Below are positions 12,950-22,391 of a DNA stretch of 26,473 nucleotides, one piece after another (position 1 is the first letter of the stretch; each line of letters begins with the position of its first letter). Source of the DNA: Collinsella aerofaciens (lineage in GTDB: Bacteria > Actinomycetota > Coriobacteriia > Coriobacteriales > Coriobacteriaceae); contig NZ_JAQLDQ010000024.1 of NCBI RefSeq assembly GCF_028209395.1, positions 1 through 26,473 on the forward strand, given 5' to 3'. The notes under the pieces were generated by a model. That model saw nothing but the letters and a program-made list of their open reading frames with translations, was not told where the DNA came from and searched no databases. Made by a program: the position numbers and the translations under genes.

Positions 12950-13813
12950 CTATTGTACGCCGCCCGGATAGGCAATGCGCGCGGCAAGGCACTCAAGTGC
13001 CAGCACCAGGGCAAAGCCGCAGCTCACGTCAGTCAAAAAGTGCGCACCGATCACAATGCGGCCAAAGGCGACGAGCGCCGCAACCGCAGCCGCCGTCCAA
13101 AAGACCACGCGACGGCGCGACGGCTTTTCCTTAAAGGACGCCGCAGGAAGCCCGGCAAGCATAAGACCGATCGCCGCGTGCGCCGTGTGTCCGCTCGCAA
13201 ACGACTTAAAGCCGTCCTTGATTACGCCGGCCGCAATATAGCTCCACTTGTCGGGGTTGCCAATCACCCACCACGGCTGAAAATTGAGCCCCGGCGTGAC
13301 CTCGATCACGCGCATGCGCGGGCGCGACCACAGCGGCTTGACAACCACGTTGAGGATGATGGCCTGAGCGACCCACACGGCAAGCACCATCAGCGCCCAG
13401 CGCGTGAGCTCGTCGGAGTCGGTGTCGCGCGTGAGGCGATAGACGACAAGGTTGGCAGCGATGACCAGCACAAACGTCAGCACCAACTGGACAGCGATGA
13501 GTTTGCCGCCAACCTTCAGGGACGAGACGATCTCGCAGCCGGCCAGGCCAACGTTGACGAGGATGCCGAGCACGGCGAGCCATTTGCTCCCCCTGGAGTC
13601 GGGACGCACCGCGCGCACGAGCATAACGCCCGCGACGCTCGCCGTCAGCTCAAACGGCAGCTCGCCGGCGGCCTCGATAAAGCGGCCGTACATGCTGCCG
13701 ATGTTGAACAGCGCGCTCGAGATCTGATAATCGAAGAAACTGCCCACGCCCAGACAAAGGCACAGGACAACCGCGATAATGGCGACATCTTTCTTATAGA
13801 TATATCCGAACAT
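12950..13813 (-). CDS. PAP2-family membrane phosphatase
   Basis: A 287-residue membrane protein with about six hydrophobic segments. The three-part PAP2 signature is complete: KPLWSRPR at 159-166, SGHT at 207-210 and R-x4-GAHFLTD at 252-262, whose histidines serve as nucleophile and acid. Such enzymes dephosphorylate lipid phosphates, for example undecaprenyl pyrophosphate or phosphatidate, at the outer membrane face. The exact substrate cannot be assigned. The ATG at 13811-13813 follows AAAGGAAAGC. An extra N-terminal stretch before the catalytic core is longer than in BacA-like PAP2 enzymes. Confidence 0.9.
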   Translation of the reverse strand: MFGYIYKKDVAIIAVVLCLCLGVGSFFDYQISSALFNIGSMYGRFIEAAGELPFELTASVAGVMLVRAVRPDSRGSKWLAVLGILVNVGLAGCEIVSSLKVGGKLIAVQLVLTFVLVIAANLVVYRLTRDTDSDELTRWALMVLAVWVAQAIILNVVVKPLWSRPRMRVIEVTPGLNFQPWWVIGNPDKWSYIAAGVIKDGFKSFASGHTAHAAIGLMLAGLPAASFKEKPSRRRVVFWTAAAVAALVAFGRIVIGAHFLTDVSCGFALVLALECLAARIAYPGGVQ

Positions 13814-13854
13814 GCTTTCCTTTCGATGGGGCTGGAATCAACCTGCAACGTGGC

Positions 13855-13884
13855 GGGACAAAGAGCCGCTGATGTCTTTGTCCC
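13855..13884. repeat. Perfect 10-bp inverted repeat in the PAP2 leader
   Basis: GGGACAAAGA (13855-13864) and TCTTTGTCCC (13875-13884) with a 10-base loop, 41 bp before the PAP2 start. It again contains GGGAC at the edge. It may be a leader hairpin or an operator. Confidence 0.5.
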
Positions 13885-13919
13885 ATATATTCCCTTACTG
13901 GTTGAGCATAAGTGAGCGA

Positions 13920-14017
13920 AAACGTCCCATTTGTGGCAAGGTGACCCGGAGGAGGAGGGAAGCGTACTTGCGTACGCGACCGACAAGTGAGGGTCAGATT
14001 GCCCAAATGGGGTGTTT
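13920..14017. repeat. Imperfect inverted repeat (98 bp) downstream of mfd
   Basis: Arms 13920-13947 and 13991-14017 pair over about 27 bp with a few mismatches and one bulge (CCCATTTG, GGCAA and TGACCC blocks). An internal perfect hairpin GCGTAC-TTGC-GTACGC lies at 13962-13977. On the minus strand it starts 15 bases after the mfd stop and is followed by TTTTCGC, so it may be the mfd terminator or a dispersed structured repeat. Confidence 0.6.
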
Positions 14018-14031
14018 GCAGCGTCGACCCA

Positions 14032-17000
14032 TTAGTCGTCATCGCTGACGCCCAACTGCTGCAGCAGCATGAGCGCGGCCGCCACCGGGCCGGTGCCGTC
14101 GTTGGCGTCGAGACCTCGGCCCAGGCCGCTGCCCGCACCGGCGCCCGCCTTGTAGGGCACCGACAGCTTGCGGCTCTTGGGGAAGTTCACCGCGCCATAG
14201 CGATTCTTGAACTCAAAGGCTACCTTCTTGGGAACGTCAACCCCCAGGAAGGTAATGCGCCCACCGCTGAGCGTGACGCTCTCGAGCCCCAGGCGCTCGC
14301 CGCGAATGCGGATGCGCGCGCGGTTGAACAGGTTGAGTCCCGCCAGCGGCAGCTCACCATGCGCGGCCTCGGTCTCCTCCTGCACCTCGTCGACACTCTC
14401 CAGGTCCTCAGCCGCCGCGAGCTTGCGGTACACGAGCACGCGCTGGTCCACCGCCGGCATGTACGCCTCGGACAAGAAGTAGTCGGCCGGCAGGTTGATG
14501 CCCACGCTCGCCGCCTCCACGCCGGCATCGTCATCGCCGCGCGCCTCGGCCACGGCCTGGCCCAACATCTGCGTAAACAGGTCAAAGCCCACGCTCGACA
14601 GGTTGCCGTGCTGCTCGGCACCCATCAGCGAACCGGCGCCGCGGATCTCCAGGTCGCGCATGGCGATGCGCATGCCGCTGCCCAGGTCCTGGAACTCGGA
14701 AAGTGCAGTCAGGCGCGCCGTGGCCTCCTCGGTGAGCGGCAGCTCGCCCGGGAACATAAAGTACGCGTAGGCCTGCGTGGCAGAGCGACCCACGCGGCCC
14801 TTGAGCTGGTAGAGCTGTGCCAGACCCAAGCGCTGCGAGTCCTCGATGATCAGCGTGTTGGCGGTCGCGTTGTCGATGCCGCTCTCCACGATGGTCGTGG
14901 CGATGAGCACGTCGATCTTTTTGGTCGCGAACTCAATCATCACGTCCTCGACCTCGCGCGGGCTCATCTTGCCGTGCGCCACGCCCACGCGCGCCTCGGG
15001 CGCGGCCTCGTGAACGCGCGCCACAGCGTCGTCGATGGTCTTGACGCGGTTGGACACGTAGTACACCTGACCGCCGCGACCCACCTCCAGGCGAATCGCC
15101 GCGCTCACCACGTCGGGGTCGTACTCCCCCACGTGCACGATCACGGGACGGCGCCCGGTCGGCGGCGTGGTGATCAGGCTCATGTCGCGCACGCCGCTCG
15201 TGGCCATCTGCATGGTACGCGGGATGGGCGTGGCCGAAAGCGTGAGCACGTCAATCTGCTCGCGCAGGTTCTTGAGCTGCTCCTTGTGCTGCACGCCGAA
15301 GCGCTGTTCCTCGTCGATGATCACCAGGCCCAGGTTCTTGGGGTTCACATCGGCCGAAAGCAGACGATGCGTGCCGATGAGCACGTCGATCGTGCCCTCG
15401 GCAAATGCCTTGAGCGCGCGCTTTTGCTGTGCCGGCGTGCGAAAGCGGCTGAGCACCTCGACCTCGAGGCCAAACGGGGCAAAACGCTCAAAGAACGTCT
15501 CGTAGTGCTGCTGGGCCAGAATGGTCGTGGGGCAGAGTACCATGACCTGGCGGCCGGAGTCCACGCACTTAAACGCCGCGCGCAGGGCGACCTCGGTCTT
15601 GCCGAAACCCACGTCGCCGCACAGAAGGCGGTCCATGGGCTTGGGCGCCTCCATGTCGGCCTTAATGTCGGCGATGGCCTCCAGCTGGTCGCGCGTCTCG
15701 TCGTAAGGGAAACTCTGCTCCATCTCGATCTGCTCGGGCGTATCGGGCGGGCAGGCGATACCGGTAATCGACGAGCGGCGCGTATACAGGTCGACCAGGT
15801 CAAACGCCAGCTTTTTGGCGTTCTTGCGCGCCTTGTTGGTGGCACGCGTCCAGTCGGCGGTGTTGAGCCTGGTCAGGCGCGGCTTGTCGCCGTCGGGGCC
15901 AACATAGCGCGTGATGCGGTCGACCTGCTCAAGCGGCACATAGAGCTTGTCGCCGTCGGCATATTCCAGCAAAAAGTAGTCGCGCTCCTTGCCGCCCACT
16001 TCCTGGCGCGCGATCTCGCTAAAGAGCGCGATGCCATGCGTTGCATGCACTACGTAGTCGCCTGGCTTAAAGGGGAAGGTGATCTGCGTAATATCGACCT
16101 TGCGGCGGCTGCGGGCGCGGTTGGCGTCCATGCGAGCGTTGAGGTCGGCGATCGAGAAAACGGCCAGATTGGCATCGGGCACCACCACGCCCTGCGGCAG
16201 GGCGGCGTCCACAAAGGTCACGCGCCCGCGCGAGATGGTGGGCACGGCGGCGCCGGCGGCAGCCTGGGCCGCACCCGCCTCGAGCGAGCGGGCGTTGAGC
16301 GCATCGGCCTTGCGTTCGCGAATTGCAGCATGAGCATCCTGGCGGACAGCACGATCGGCAGAATCCGCCGCCGCCACGCGCACACGGTCGCCAATAGCGC
16401 CCGCGTTTTCGGGCGCGGCCGTCAGCGACTCCTCAAAGGTAATACCCTCATCGCCAAAGGTGAGCTCCATCGACTCGCGCGCACCGCGGTCGGGGATGGC
16501 AAACACGCAGGCATAGCGCTTGCCCACGACCTCCTGGATGCGCGTCATAAAGCGATTGTCCGAGCCCGCGATGGCCGGCTGCTCAATCTTGAGCTCTGCC
16601 GTCACCGCACCGCCGGCACGAATCAAGCTCACGTAGTTAAGGCGCTGCTGGGCACCAAAGTCGAGTTGCTGGGCGCGCACGTACAGACCGTCCAAGCGGT
16701 CAATCCCCGCCTCGCCGGCGCGTGCCTCGATATCCTCGTAGGCGCGCAGGCAGTCGTCGAACAGCGAGCGCGGCTCGGACAGCACCACGAGCGCCTTGCC
16801 GCTCACATGCGACAGCGGGCTCACGGTCTGGCCGTACATCACCGGCAAAAAGCGGTCGAGCTCGGGCGTGACGATGCGTGCATCCACCATCTCGAGCAGC
16901 GCCGCCAGCTTACTGTCGTCCTGGCTGGCGCGGTAGAGCGCCACGTGCATGTTGTGAACGGCCTCGTCGGTGAGCGCCAGCTCGCGGCAGGGAAAGATTT

Positions 17001-17664
17001 CGATGCTGTCCTCGTTGCCGATGGTCTGCCCCGTGGAACTCACCATGCGGCGGATGCGATCAATCTCGTCGCCAAAGAACTCAATGCGCACGGGTGCCTT
17101 CTCCTGCGCGGGGAACACCTCGACGGTATCACCGTGCACGCGGAACAGGCCGGGCGCGTCGGCGACACCGGCATTGGTATAGCCCATGCCCACCAGGCGC
17201 TGCGGCACCTCGTCAAAAGGGATCTCCTCGCCCACCGCAAAGGTCGTGGACTCCCAGTAGCGGCTCTCGACTGGCGGCACGCAACGCAGCAACGCGCGGG
17301 CCGAGGCAACCATAATGCAGTTGTCACCGCGCACGATGCGTCCCAGGGCCTCGCAGCGCTGCGCCACCACGGCATCGTCGGGCGCCTGCTCGCGCCACGG
17401 GTAGTCCTTGCGCTCGGGAAAGCGGCACACATGCGCCAGACCCACATAGGCGGCCAGGCTGCGCGCGGCGCGATCGGCCGCGTCCTCGCCGCTCACGATG
17501 TAGACCGTGGGACGCGGACGGCGCGCAAACTGAGCTGCCGCCATGAGCGTGCGGCCCGACTGCGACACGGCCAGCGTCACGTCCTCGCCGGCATCGAGTC
17601 CGGCCTCGACGGTCTGCAGCGCCTCGGCAGTGTAGAGCTGCGCGGCTATACGGTGAATGAGCAT
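14032..17664 (-). CDS. mfd: Transcription-repair coupling factor Mfd
   Basis: A 1210-residue protein of normal Mfd length. It displaces RNA polymerase stalled at DNA damage and recruits UvrA. Residues about 1-400 are the UvrB-like UvrA-binding region. The CarD-like RNA-polymerase interaction domain starts near residue 525 (PFKPGDYVVHATHGIALFSE). The SF2 translocase follows with Walker A GDVGFGKTEVALRA near 685, the DEEQ box IIDEEQRFGV near 783, SATPIPRT, and the TRG motif region near 970 (GLAQLYQLKGRVGRS). The C-terminal domain ends in a low-complexity GAGAGSGLGRGLDAN tail. The ATG at 17662-17664 has GGAGGAA 5 bases upstream; a longer upstream reading lacks a ribosome site. The nth terminator at 17690 lies just before it. 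Confidence 0.97.
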   Translation of the reverse strand: MLIHRIAAQLYTAEALQTVEAGLDAGEDVTLAVSQSGRTLMAAAQFARRPRPTVYIVSGEDAADRAARSLAAYVGLAHVCRFPERKDYPWREQAPDDAVVAQRCEALGRIVRGDNCIMVASARALLRCVPPVESRYWESTTFAVGEEIPFDEVPQRLVGMGYTNAGVADAPGLFRVHGDTVEVFPAQEKAPVRIEFFGDEIDRIRRMVSSTGQTIGNEDSIEIFPCRELALTDEAVHNMHVALYRASQDDSKLAALLEMVDARIVTPELDRFLPVMYGQTVSPLSHVSGKALVVLSEPRSLFDDCLRAYEDIEARAGEAGIDRLDGLYVRAQQLDFGAQQRLNYVSLIRAGGAVTAELKIEQPAIAGSDNRFMTRIQEVVGKRYACVFAIPDRGARESMELTFGDEGITFEESLTAAPENAGAIGDRVRVAAADSADRAVRQDAHAAIRERKADALNARSLEAGAAQAAAGAAVPTISRGRVTFVDAALPQGVVVPDANLAVFSIADLNARMDANRARSRRKVDITQITFPFKPGDYVVHATHGIALFSEIARQEVGGKERDYFLLEYADGDKLYVPLEQVDRITRYVGPDGDKPRLTRLNTADWTRATNKARKNAKKLAFDLVDLYTRRSSITGIACPPDTPEQIEMEQSFPYDETRDQLEAIADIKADMEAPKPMDRLLCGDVGFGKTEVALRAAFKCVDSGRQVMVLCPTTILAQQHYETFFERFAPFGLEVEVLSRFRTPAQQKRALKAFAEGTIDVLIGTHRLLSADVNPKNLGLVIIDEEQRFGVQHKEQLKNLREQIDVLTLSATPIPRTMQMATSGVRDMSLITTPPTGRRPVIVHVGEYDPDVVSAAIRLEVGRGGQVYYVSNRVKTIDDAVARVHEAAPEARVGVAHGKMSPREVEDVMIEFATKKIDVLIATTIVESGIDNATANTLIIEDSQRLGLAQLYQLKGRVGRSATQAYAYFMFPGELPLTEEATARLTALSEFQDLGSGMRIAMRDLEIRGAGSLMGAEQHGNLSSVGFDLFTQMLGQAVAEARGDDDAGVEAASVGINLPADYFLSEAYMPAVDQRVLVYRKLAAAEDLESVDEVQEETEAAHGELPLAGLNLFNRARIRIRGERLGLESVTLSGGRITFLGVDVPKKVAFEFKNRYGAVNFPKSRKLSVPYKAGAGAGSGLGRGLDANDGTGPVAAALMLLQQLGVSDDD

Positions 17665-17689
17665 GCTGTTCCTCCGGCATCGCAACGCC

Positions 17690-17717
17690 AAAAGCCCGCC
17701 GGGGCAAGCTCGGCGGG
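17690..17717 (-). terminator. Intrinsic terminator after nth
   Basis: 7-bp GC stem (17695-17701 and 17711-17717, CCCGCCG / CGGCGGG) with a 9-base loop, followed on the minus strand by CTTTTGG. It lies within 30 bp of the mfd start, so it is also in the mfd leader. Confidence 0.65.
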
Positions 17718-17821
17718 TCGTACGTCAAATACATTGTCTGTCATGGTAGCGCATGGAGAGGACTCCGGCTCAAGGGCAAACCCAGCCCCGCAAAAAACGC
17801 CAGACGAAGATGCGTTCCGCC

Positions 17822-18487
17822 CTACCCCGCCACGCGCACGCTGGGGCACAAATCTGCCAGCGGACACTCGTCACACTTGGGTTTGCGGGCGTCGCAGATC
17901 TCGCGACCAAAGGTGATCCACTGATGGTTGACCGACTCCCAATACTCGTGCGGCAAAATCTTGAGCAGATCCTGCTCGGTCTTGAGCGGTTCCTTGGCAT
18001 GCGTCTTGGGACTCAGCATCAGGCGGTGCGCAATGCGGTTGACGTGCGTGTCCACCGCAATACCCTCCACGATGCCATACCCCACGTTGAGCACGATGTT
18101 CGCCGTCTTGCGTCCCACGCCCGGCAGCTTCACGAGTTCCTTCATGTCGGCCGGCACCTCGCCGTCATAGTCGGCGACGATCATCTGCGCGGCCTCGACG
18201 GCATGCTTGGCTTTGCTCTTGTAGAAGCCGAGCGACTTGATGGTGTCTGCCACGTCAGCTACGCTCGCCCCGGCCATGGCCTCGGGCGTGGGCCACTGGG
18301 CAAACAGCCGCGGCGTCACTTTGTTGACCTGCGCATCGGTCGTTTGCGCCGAAAGCAGCACCGCGATCAGCAGGCGGAAGGGATTCTCGTGGTCCAAAAA
18401 GCACTCGACCGGGCCATAGCGACGGTTGAGGCGCTCACACACCTCGATGGCGCGCTCGCGCTTGGCGGCATTGGTCTCGCGTGGCAT
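17822..18487 (-). CDS. nth: Endonuclease III (DNA glycosylase/AP lyase)
   Basis: A 221-residue HhH-GPD enzyme that removes oxidised pyrimidines and cuts abasic sites. The helix-hairpin-helix is LPGVGRKTANIVLNV, with catalytic Lys127; catalytic Asp146 lies in VDTHVNRIAHRL. The [4Fe-4S] ligands are Cys198, 205, 208 and 214 in the canonical C-x6-C-x2-C-x5-C spacing. The ATG at 18485-18487 is chosen because GAGGAG lies 5 bases upstream; an in-frame start eight codons earlier has no ribosome site. The gene follows the ABC transporter by 63 bases on the same strand with no terminator between, so they may be cotranscribed. Confidence 0.96.
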   Translation of the reverse strand: MPRETNAAKRERAIEVCERLNRRYGPVECFLDHENPFRLLIAVLLSAQTTDAQVNKVTPRLFAQWPTPEAMAGASVADVADTIKSLGFYKSKAKHAVEAAQMIVADYDGEVPADMKELVKLPGVGRKTANIVLNVGYGIVEGIAVDTHVNRIAHRLMLSPKTHAKEPLKTEQDLLKILPHEYWESVNHQWITFGREICDARKPKCDECPLADLCPSVRVAG

Positions 18488-18550
18488 AACGACTCCTCGG
18501 CTCAACGGCACAATAAACTTATGGGCACAATTGTCCCACGTCCGAGACGT

Positions 18551-20353
18551 TTACGCCTCCAAGAATGCGCCGGTCTGACGGCTCCACAGGCTCGCGTACT
18601 CGCCGCCCGCCTCGACGAGCCGCGCATGCGTGCCGTCCTCGACGATCTCGCCATCCGCCAGTACCACGATGCGGTCGAGCGCCGCCACGGTGGACAGGCG
18701 ATGCGCCACCACAATGGAGGTGCGGCCGCGCATCAGGTTCTCGAGAGCTTCCTGCACCAACGCCTCGGACTCGCTATCGAGGGCAGACGTCGCCTCGTCG
18801 AGTACCAGAATCGGCGCGTCGGTGAGGATGGCACGGGCAATGGCCACGCGCTGGCGCTGGCCGCCCGAAAGCTTGACGCCGCGCTCGCCCACCATGGTGT
18901 CAAAGCCATGGGGCAGGCGGTCGATAAACTCCAGGGCATTGGCCAGGCGCGCCGCCTCACGAATTTGCTCGTCGGTGGCGTCGGGGCGGCCGTAGGCGAT
19001 ATTCTCGCGAATGGAGCGGTGGAACAGCAGCGCCTCCTGCGGCACGTAGGCAACCTGGCGGCGCAGGCTCTGCTGTGTGCAGCGCGAGACGTTCTGGCCG
19101 TCCACGAGTACGCGGCCGCCCTGAACATCGTCCAGGCGCAGCAGCAGCTTGGTGAGCGTCGTCTTGCCCGAGCCCGATTTACCCACCAGGCCCACGCGCT
19201 GGCCCGCCGGCACATGGAGCGTCAGGTCGTCGAACACGCTATCGCCCGCCGCGGCGTCACGGTATGCAAAGCTCAAGTGCTCAAAATCGATCGCGCCCTC
19301 GGCCACCTTAAGCTCGGGAGCATGCTCGTCGTCCGCCACCAGGCGCGGCTCGTCCAGCACGCGCGTCATCTCGGCGGCGTCACCCAGCGCGCGGTTAATG
19401 CGCTGCATCATGGAGCTCACGTAGTTCAGACGCATGGTGAGGTTATAGGTGTAGGTAAAGATCATGACGAGCGAGCCGGCCGAGATGCCAAACCACGCGT
19501 TGCCGCCCGCCACGAACACACTCACCACGGCCATGGTGATGACGATAAGGCCCGAGGTCGTAAAGTTGCGCTGCATCATGGCGTGCATCGATACCGTTTC
19601 GGCATCGCGCGCGGCACGGTCGGCGGCATCGAACAGATCGCGTTCAAAGTCCTCTCGCCCGCAGGTCTTAACGGCCAAGATGTTCGTGACCGCATCGGAC
19701 AGCACACCCGAGAGCTTATTCTGCGCGGCGGACGTCGCGGCCGAAAGTGGCATGATGCGCTTGTACATAAGCCAGACAAACGCAATGTAGACGACCATGA
19801 TGCCCACCAGGATCACGGTAAATGTGGGCACCACCGGAGCGAGTGCGGCCACGGTGCAGATGACCGAGGTGATGGTGGGGATGAGCGAATACACCGTCAC
19901 GTCGACCAAGCCCGTATAGCCGCTCATAAAACGGCTTGTCTGGCTCACAAGCGATCCGCCAAAGCGGCTGGTATGGAATGTCATGGATTGGTTGGAGAGC
20001 GTGTCGAAGCACAGACGCGCCAGGTGATAGTTGCCCGCAATCTCGAGCTTGTAGACGGTGTAGTCCTGCAGCTTGGAGAGGATTTGACCCACCAGGTTAA
20101 CGAGCACGAGCGCCAGGATATAGGGGGCGAAGACCTCAAACACCTGGTCACCCGCCACGGGACCGGCTTGAATGCGGTCGACAATGAGGGCCATCACATA
20201 GGTATTGGCAAACGTCAGCAAAAAGATGTAGCCCGCCGACGAGAGCACCGAGAGAAAGACAATCAGCGGCTGTGTGCGCGTGACACCCCAAAACCGCTGC
20301 AGCGTGCGGCGCACGGTGGAGCGGCTGAGCGGACTGGTGCTTCTCTGAGACAT
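18551..20353 (-). CDS. ABC transporter, fused permease and ATPase (type IV exporter, half-size)
   Basis: A 600-residue half transporter that should work as a dimer. Residues about 25-310 hold six membrane helices (LIVFLSVLSSAGYIFLLTFA first). The ATPase domain from about 335 contains Walker A VGKSGSGKTTLTK, the Q-loop region VAYVPQEALLF, the signature LSGGQRQRVAIARAIL, Walker B ILVLDEATSALDSESE and the switch histidine in VVAHRLSTVAALD. All catalytic residues are present. The substrate, lipid, peptide or drug, cannot be told. The ATG at 20351-20353 has AAAGGAA 5 bases upstream; earlier in-frame codons overlap the preceding leader and lack a ribosome site. Confidence 0.95.
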   Translation of the reverse strand: MSQRSTSPLSRSTVRRTLQRFWGVTRTQPLIVFLSVLSSAGYIFLLTFANTYVMALIVDRIQAGPVAGDQVFEVFAPYILALVLVNLVGQILSKLQDYTVYKLEIAGNYHLARLCFDTLSNQSMTFHTSRFGGSLVSQTSRFMSGYTGLVDVTVYSLIPTITSVICTVAALAPVVPTFTVILVGIMVVYIAFVWLMYKRIMPLSAATSAAQNKLSGVLSDAVTNILAVKTCGREDFERDLFDAADRAARDAETVSMHAMMQRNFTTSGLIVITMAVVSVFVAGGNAWFGISAGSLVMIFTYTYNLTMRLNYVSSMMQRINRALGDAAEMTRVLDEPRLVADDEHAPELKVAEGAIDFEHLSFAYRDAAAGDSVFDDLTLHVPAGQRVGLVGKSGSGKTTLTKLLLRLDDVQGGRVLVDGQNVSRCTQQSLRRQVAYVPQEALLFHRSIRENIAYGRPDATDEQIREAARLANALEFIDRLPHGFDTMVGERGVKLSGGQRQRVAIARAILTDAPILVLDEATSALDSESEALVQEALENLMRGRTSIVVAHRLSTVAALDRIVVLADGEIVEDGTHARLVEAGGEYASLWSRQTGAFLEA

Positions 20354-20428
20354 GGGCTTCCTTTCGCATCTGATAGGGCGAAACGTCATTGTTGCACATT
20401 GAAGCGCACTTCAGGCAAGCGCGATGCG

Positions 20429-20459
20429 AAAAGCGCCCGCGCCGTGCTTGCGCCGGCGC
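20429..20459 (-). terminator. Intrinsic terminator after rmuC
   Basis: GC-rich 10-bp stem with one mismatch (20433-20442 and 20450-20459) and a 7-base loop, followed on the minus strand by TTTTCGC. It starts 18 bases after the rmuC stop. Confidence 0.65.
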
Positions 20460-20476
20460 CCCGCCGTCAGATGCAG

Positions 20477-21832
20477 CTAGTCCTCGTCTTTTTGGTCTGC
20501 GGACAGGTCTGCGGACTCCAAGCCCAAAATCGCGTCGGCCTCCCGCGCGTCTTCCAGCGCGTCGATGTCCTTGAGTTTGCGCTCCATGACGTTGGTGCGC
20601 GTGGTGATGATGCCCTCGACCGTTTTGCCCGCGGTCTCGATCTGCTGCTGGGCACGGCGCAGCGCCGCCTGATAGCGCGGTAGTTCGGCCTTGACGGCGG
20701 AAAGCACGCGTAGCACGTCGTCGGTGCGCTTTTGCAGCCTAAACGTCTGGTAGCTCATCTGCAGGCTGTTGAGGATGGCCGCCATGGTGCTGGGGCCGGC
20801 AACGTTGACGTGATAGTCGCGGCCCAGGGTCTCGATAAGCCCAGGGCGCGTGACGACCTCGGCGTACAGGCCCTCAAACGGAACGAACAGAATGCCAAAG
20901 TTGGTGGTCGCGGGCACGCTCAGGTACTTTTCGCAGATGTCCTTTGCCTCGCGCTTCACCATGGTGTCGAGCGTCTTGCGCGCGGCGGCGACGGCCTCCG
21001 CGTCGCCCGACTCCTGGGCGTCGAGCAGATGCTCATACGCATCGCCCGGGAATTTGGAGTCGATTGGCAGCAGCACGGGGTCTCCCTCGTCTACCGGCAG
21101 CTTGACGGCAAACTCAACGCGCTCCGAGGCGCCGGGCTTGGTGGCGACGTTTTCCAGATACTGGTCGGGCGTAAGGATGTCCGCCAGGATCGCGCCCAGC
21201 TGCACCTCGCCCAAAATGCCACGCGCCTTGACATTGCCCAGCACGCGTTTAAGGTCGCCCACGCCGGTGGCGATAGATTGCATATCGCCCAGGCCCTTAT
21301 ACACGGCCTCGAGCTGGTCGCTCACCTGCTTAAACGATGCCGACAGACGGTCGTTGAGCGTGCGGGAGAGTTTCTCGTCCACCGTCGCGCGCATCTGATC
21401 GAGCTGCACGTTGTTGTCCTTGCGGATGGCGCCCAGCTGGGCATCGACCGTCTCGCGCACCTTGTCTAGGCGCTGCTCGATGCCCTCGCGGTTGGCGCCG
21501 AGCTGTTGGGTCGTCTCGCGGCGCAGGTCATCCATACGGTCGCCCGCCTGCGAGAACTCACGCGCGATGGTCAGGTAGCGCTGCTGCTCCACGGCGGCGT
21601 CGGTCGTCTGCTGCTGTGCGATGGCGTTTGCGGTGCGTCGGGTTTCGGCCAACGCGACGTTGAGGGTATCGAGTGTACTGTTGGCCTGCTCGAGCGCCGC
21701 GAGCGTCTCGGCGTCGCTGTCGCCACGCTCCCGCAGCTCGGCACGAAGACCTTTAAGCTGCAGGGCGCAAGCCACAGCAACCCCCACCGCCACCAAGGCA
21801 ATCACAACAAGCACAATATCAATAGCAGACAT
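20477..21832 (-). CDS. rmuC: RmuC-family DNA recombination protein
   Basis: A 451-residue protein. Residues about 4-26 form a single N-terminal membrane helix (IVLVVIALVAVGVAVACAL). Residues 30-200 are a long coiled coil rich in Gln, Glu and Arg. The RmuC nuclease-like core follows (RGILGEVQLGAILADILTPDQY, LLPIDSKFPGDAYEHLLDA, FGILFVPFEGLYAEVV, GPSTMAAILNSLQMSYQTF). RmuC limits inversions at short repeats in E. coli; the fold belongs to the PD-(D/E)xK group. The ATG at 21830-21832 has CGGAG 4 bases upstream. An upstream in-frame start gives an extra 11 residues without ribosome site. Confidence 0.95.
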   Translation of the reverse strand: MSAIDIVLVVIALVAVGVAVACALQLKGLRAELRERGDSDAETLAALEQANSTLDTLNVALAETRRTANAIAQQQTTDAAVEQQRYLTIAREFSQAGDRMDDLRRETTQQLGANREGIEQRLDKVRETVDAQLGAIRKDNNVQLDQMRATVDEKLSRTLNDRLSASFKQVSDQLEAVYKGLGDMQSIATGVGDLKRVLGNVKARGILGEVQLGAILADILTPDQYLENVATKPGASERVEFAVKLPVDEGDPVLLPIDSKFPGDAYEHLLDAQESGDAEAVAAARKTLDTMVKREAKDICEKYLSVPATTNFGILFVPFEGLYAEVVTRPGLIETLGRDYHVNVAGPSTMAAILNSLQMSYQTFRLQKRTDDVLRVLSAVKAELPRYQAALRRAQQQIETAGKTVEGIITTRTNVMERKLKDIDALEDAREADAILGLESADLSADQKDED

Positions 21833-21956
21833 AAACTCCGCCCAACAAACCCAATCGAGCACCAATCAAAAACCGCGATTAATCTTACCCTGTCAAACGC
21901 AGCTCATGTCCAATCGAGCGCAGACAAGTTACCTTTGCGCTATGGGTGCTGGTCTG

Positions 21957-22391
21957 CTAGCTCTCCCAGCTGGCGCGGATAGTTGCTGCGACATCCCCCA
22001 AGCGCTGGCCGAGAGCTGCCAAGTGCTGAAGTACCTCGTTGGGCGATGCGCCGTTGAGGATGCACGTGAGGGCATATGACGCCAGAAAGATGGCCGCAAG
22101 CCCCAACGGGATGAGCACGATCATCGCCAGCGTACGCAGGCGCTGGGCCCAGCGACGGCGACGCGCACGATGCTTGTCGAACGCGAGCTCCTGCGCATAT
22201 GAATCTTGCTGTACGGAATAGGCCTCTGGCGCCGATTCACACCCGGGCACAGCTGCAGGTACAGCAGCGGGCACGACGTTTTGCACGGGCGCTTGGTTGG
22301 CAACCCCTTGCATTTGCATCTCCATGAGTCGTTGCTGTTGACGCAGCATGCGCTCAGCTTGTTGCTGCGGAGTCTCAAGAAACAGATCCAT
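21957..22391 (-). CDS. Small single-pass membrane protein of unknown function
   Basis: A 144-residue protein I do not recognise. Residues 1-33 are Gln/Met-rich and likely helical (PQQQAERMLRQQQRLMEMQM). A low-complexity Ala/Pro/Val segment follows, then a very basic patch KHRARRRRWAQRLR, one membrane helix near residues 91-111 (LAMIVLIPLGLAAIFLASYAL), and a short amphipathic C-terminus. The basic patch before the helix suggests the N-terminus stays in the cytoplasm. The ATG at 22389-22391 is set by GGAGG 5 bases upstream. It stands alone upstream of rmuC with a 124-base gap. Confidence 0.75.
   Translation of the reverse strand: MDLFLETPQQQAERMLRQQQRLMEMQMQGVANQAPVQNVVPAAVPAAVPGCESAPEAYSVQQDSYAQELAFDKHRARRRRWAQRLRTLAMIVLIPLGLAAIFLASYALTCILNGASPNEVLQHLAALGQRLGDVAATIRASWES

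Noticed and set aside
13987..17916. Very long open frame on the plus strand (about 1300 codons) opposite mfd
   Set aside because: It mirrors mfd, has no domain I recognise, is rich in His/Arg/Leu/Ala as expected from the complement of GC-rich coding DNA, and lacks a ribosome site. Mfd on the minus strand is certain.
17753..20683. Long open frame on the plus strand opposite nth and the ABC transporter
   Set aside because: It is a composition artefact antisense to two well-recognised genes and spans their intergenic regions without any promoter or ribosome site.
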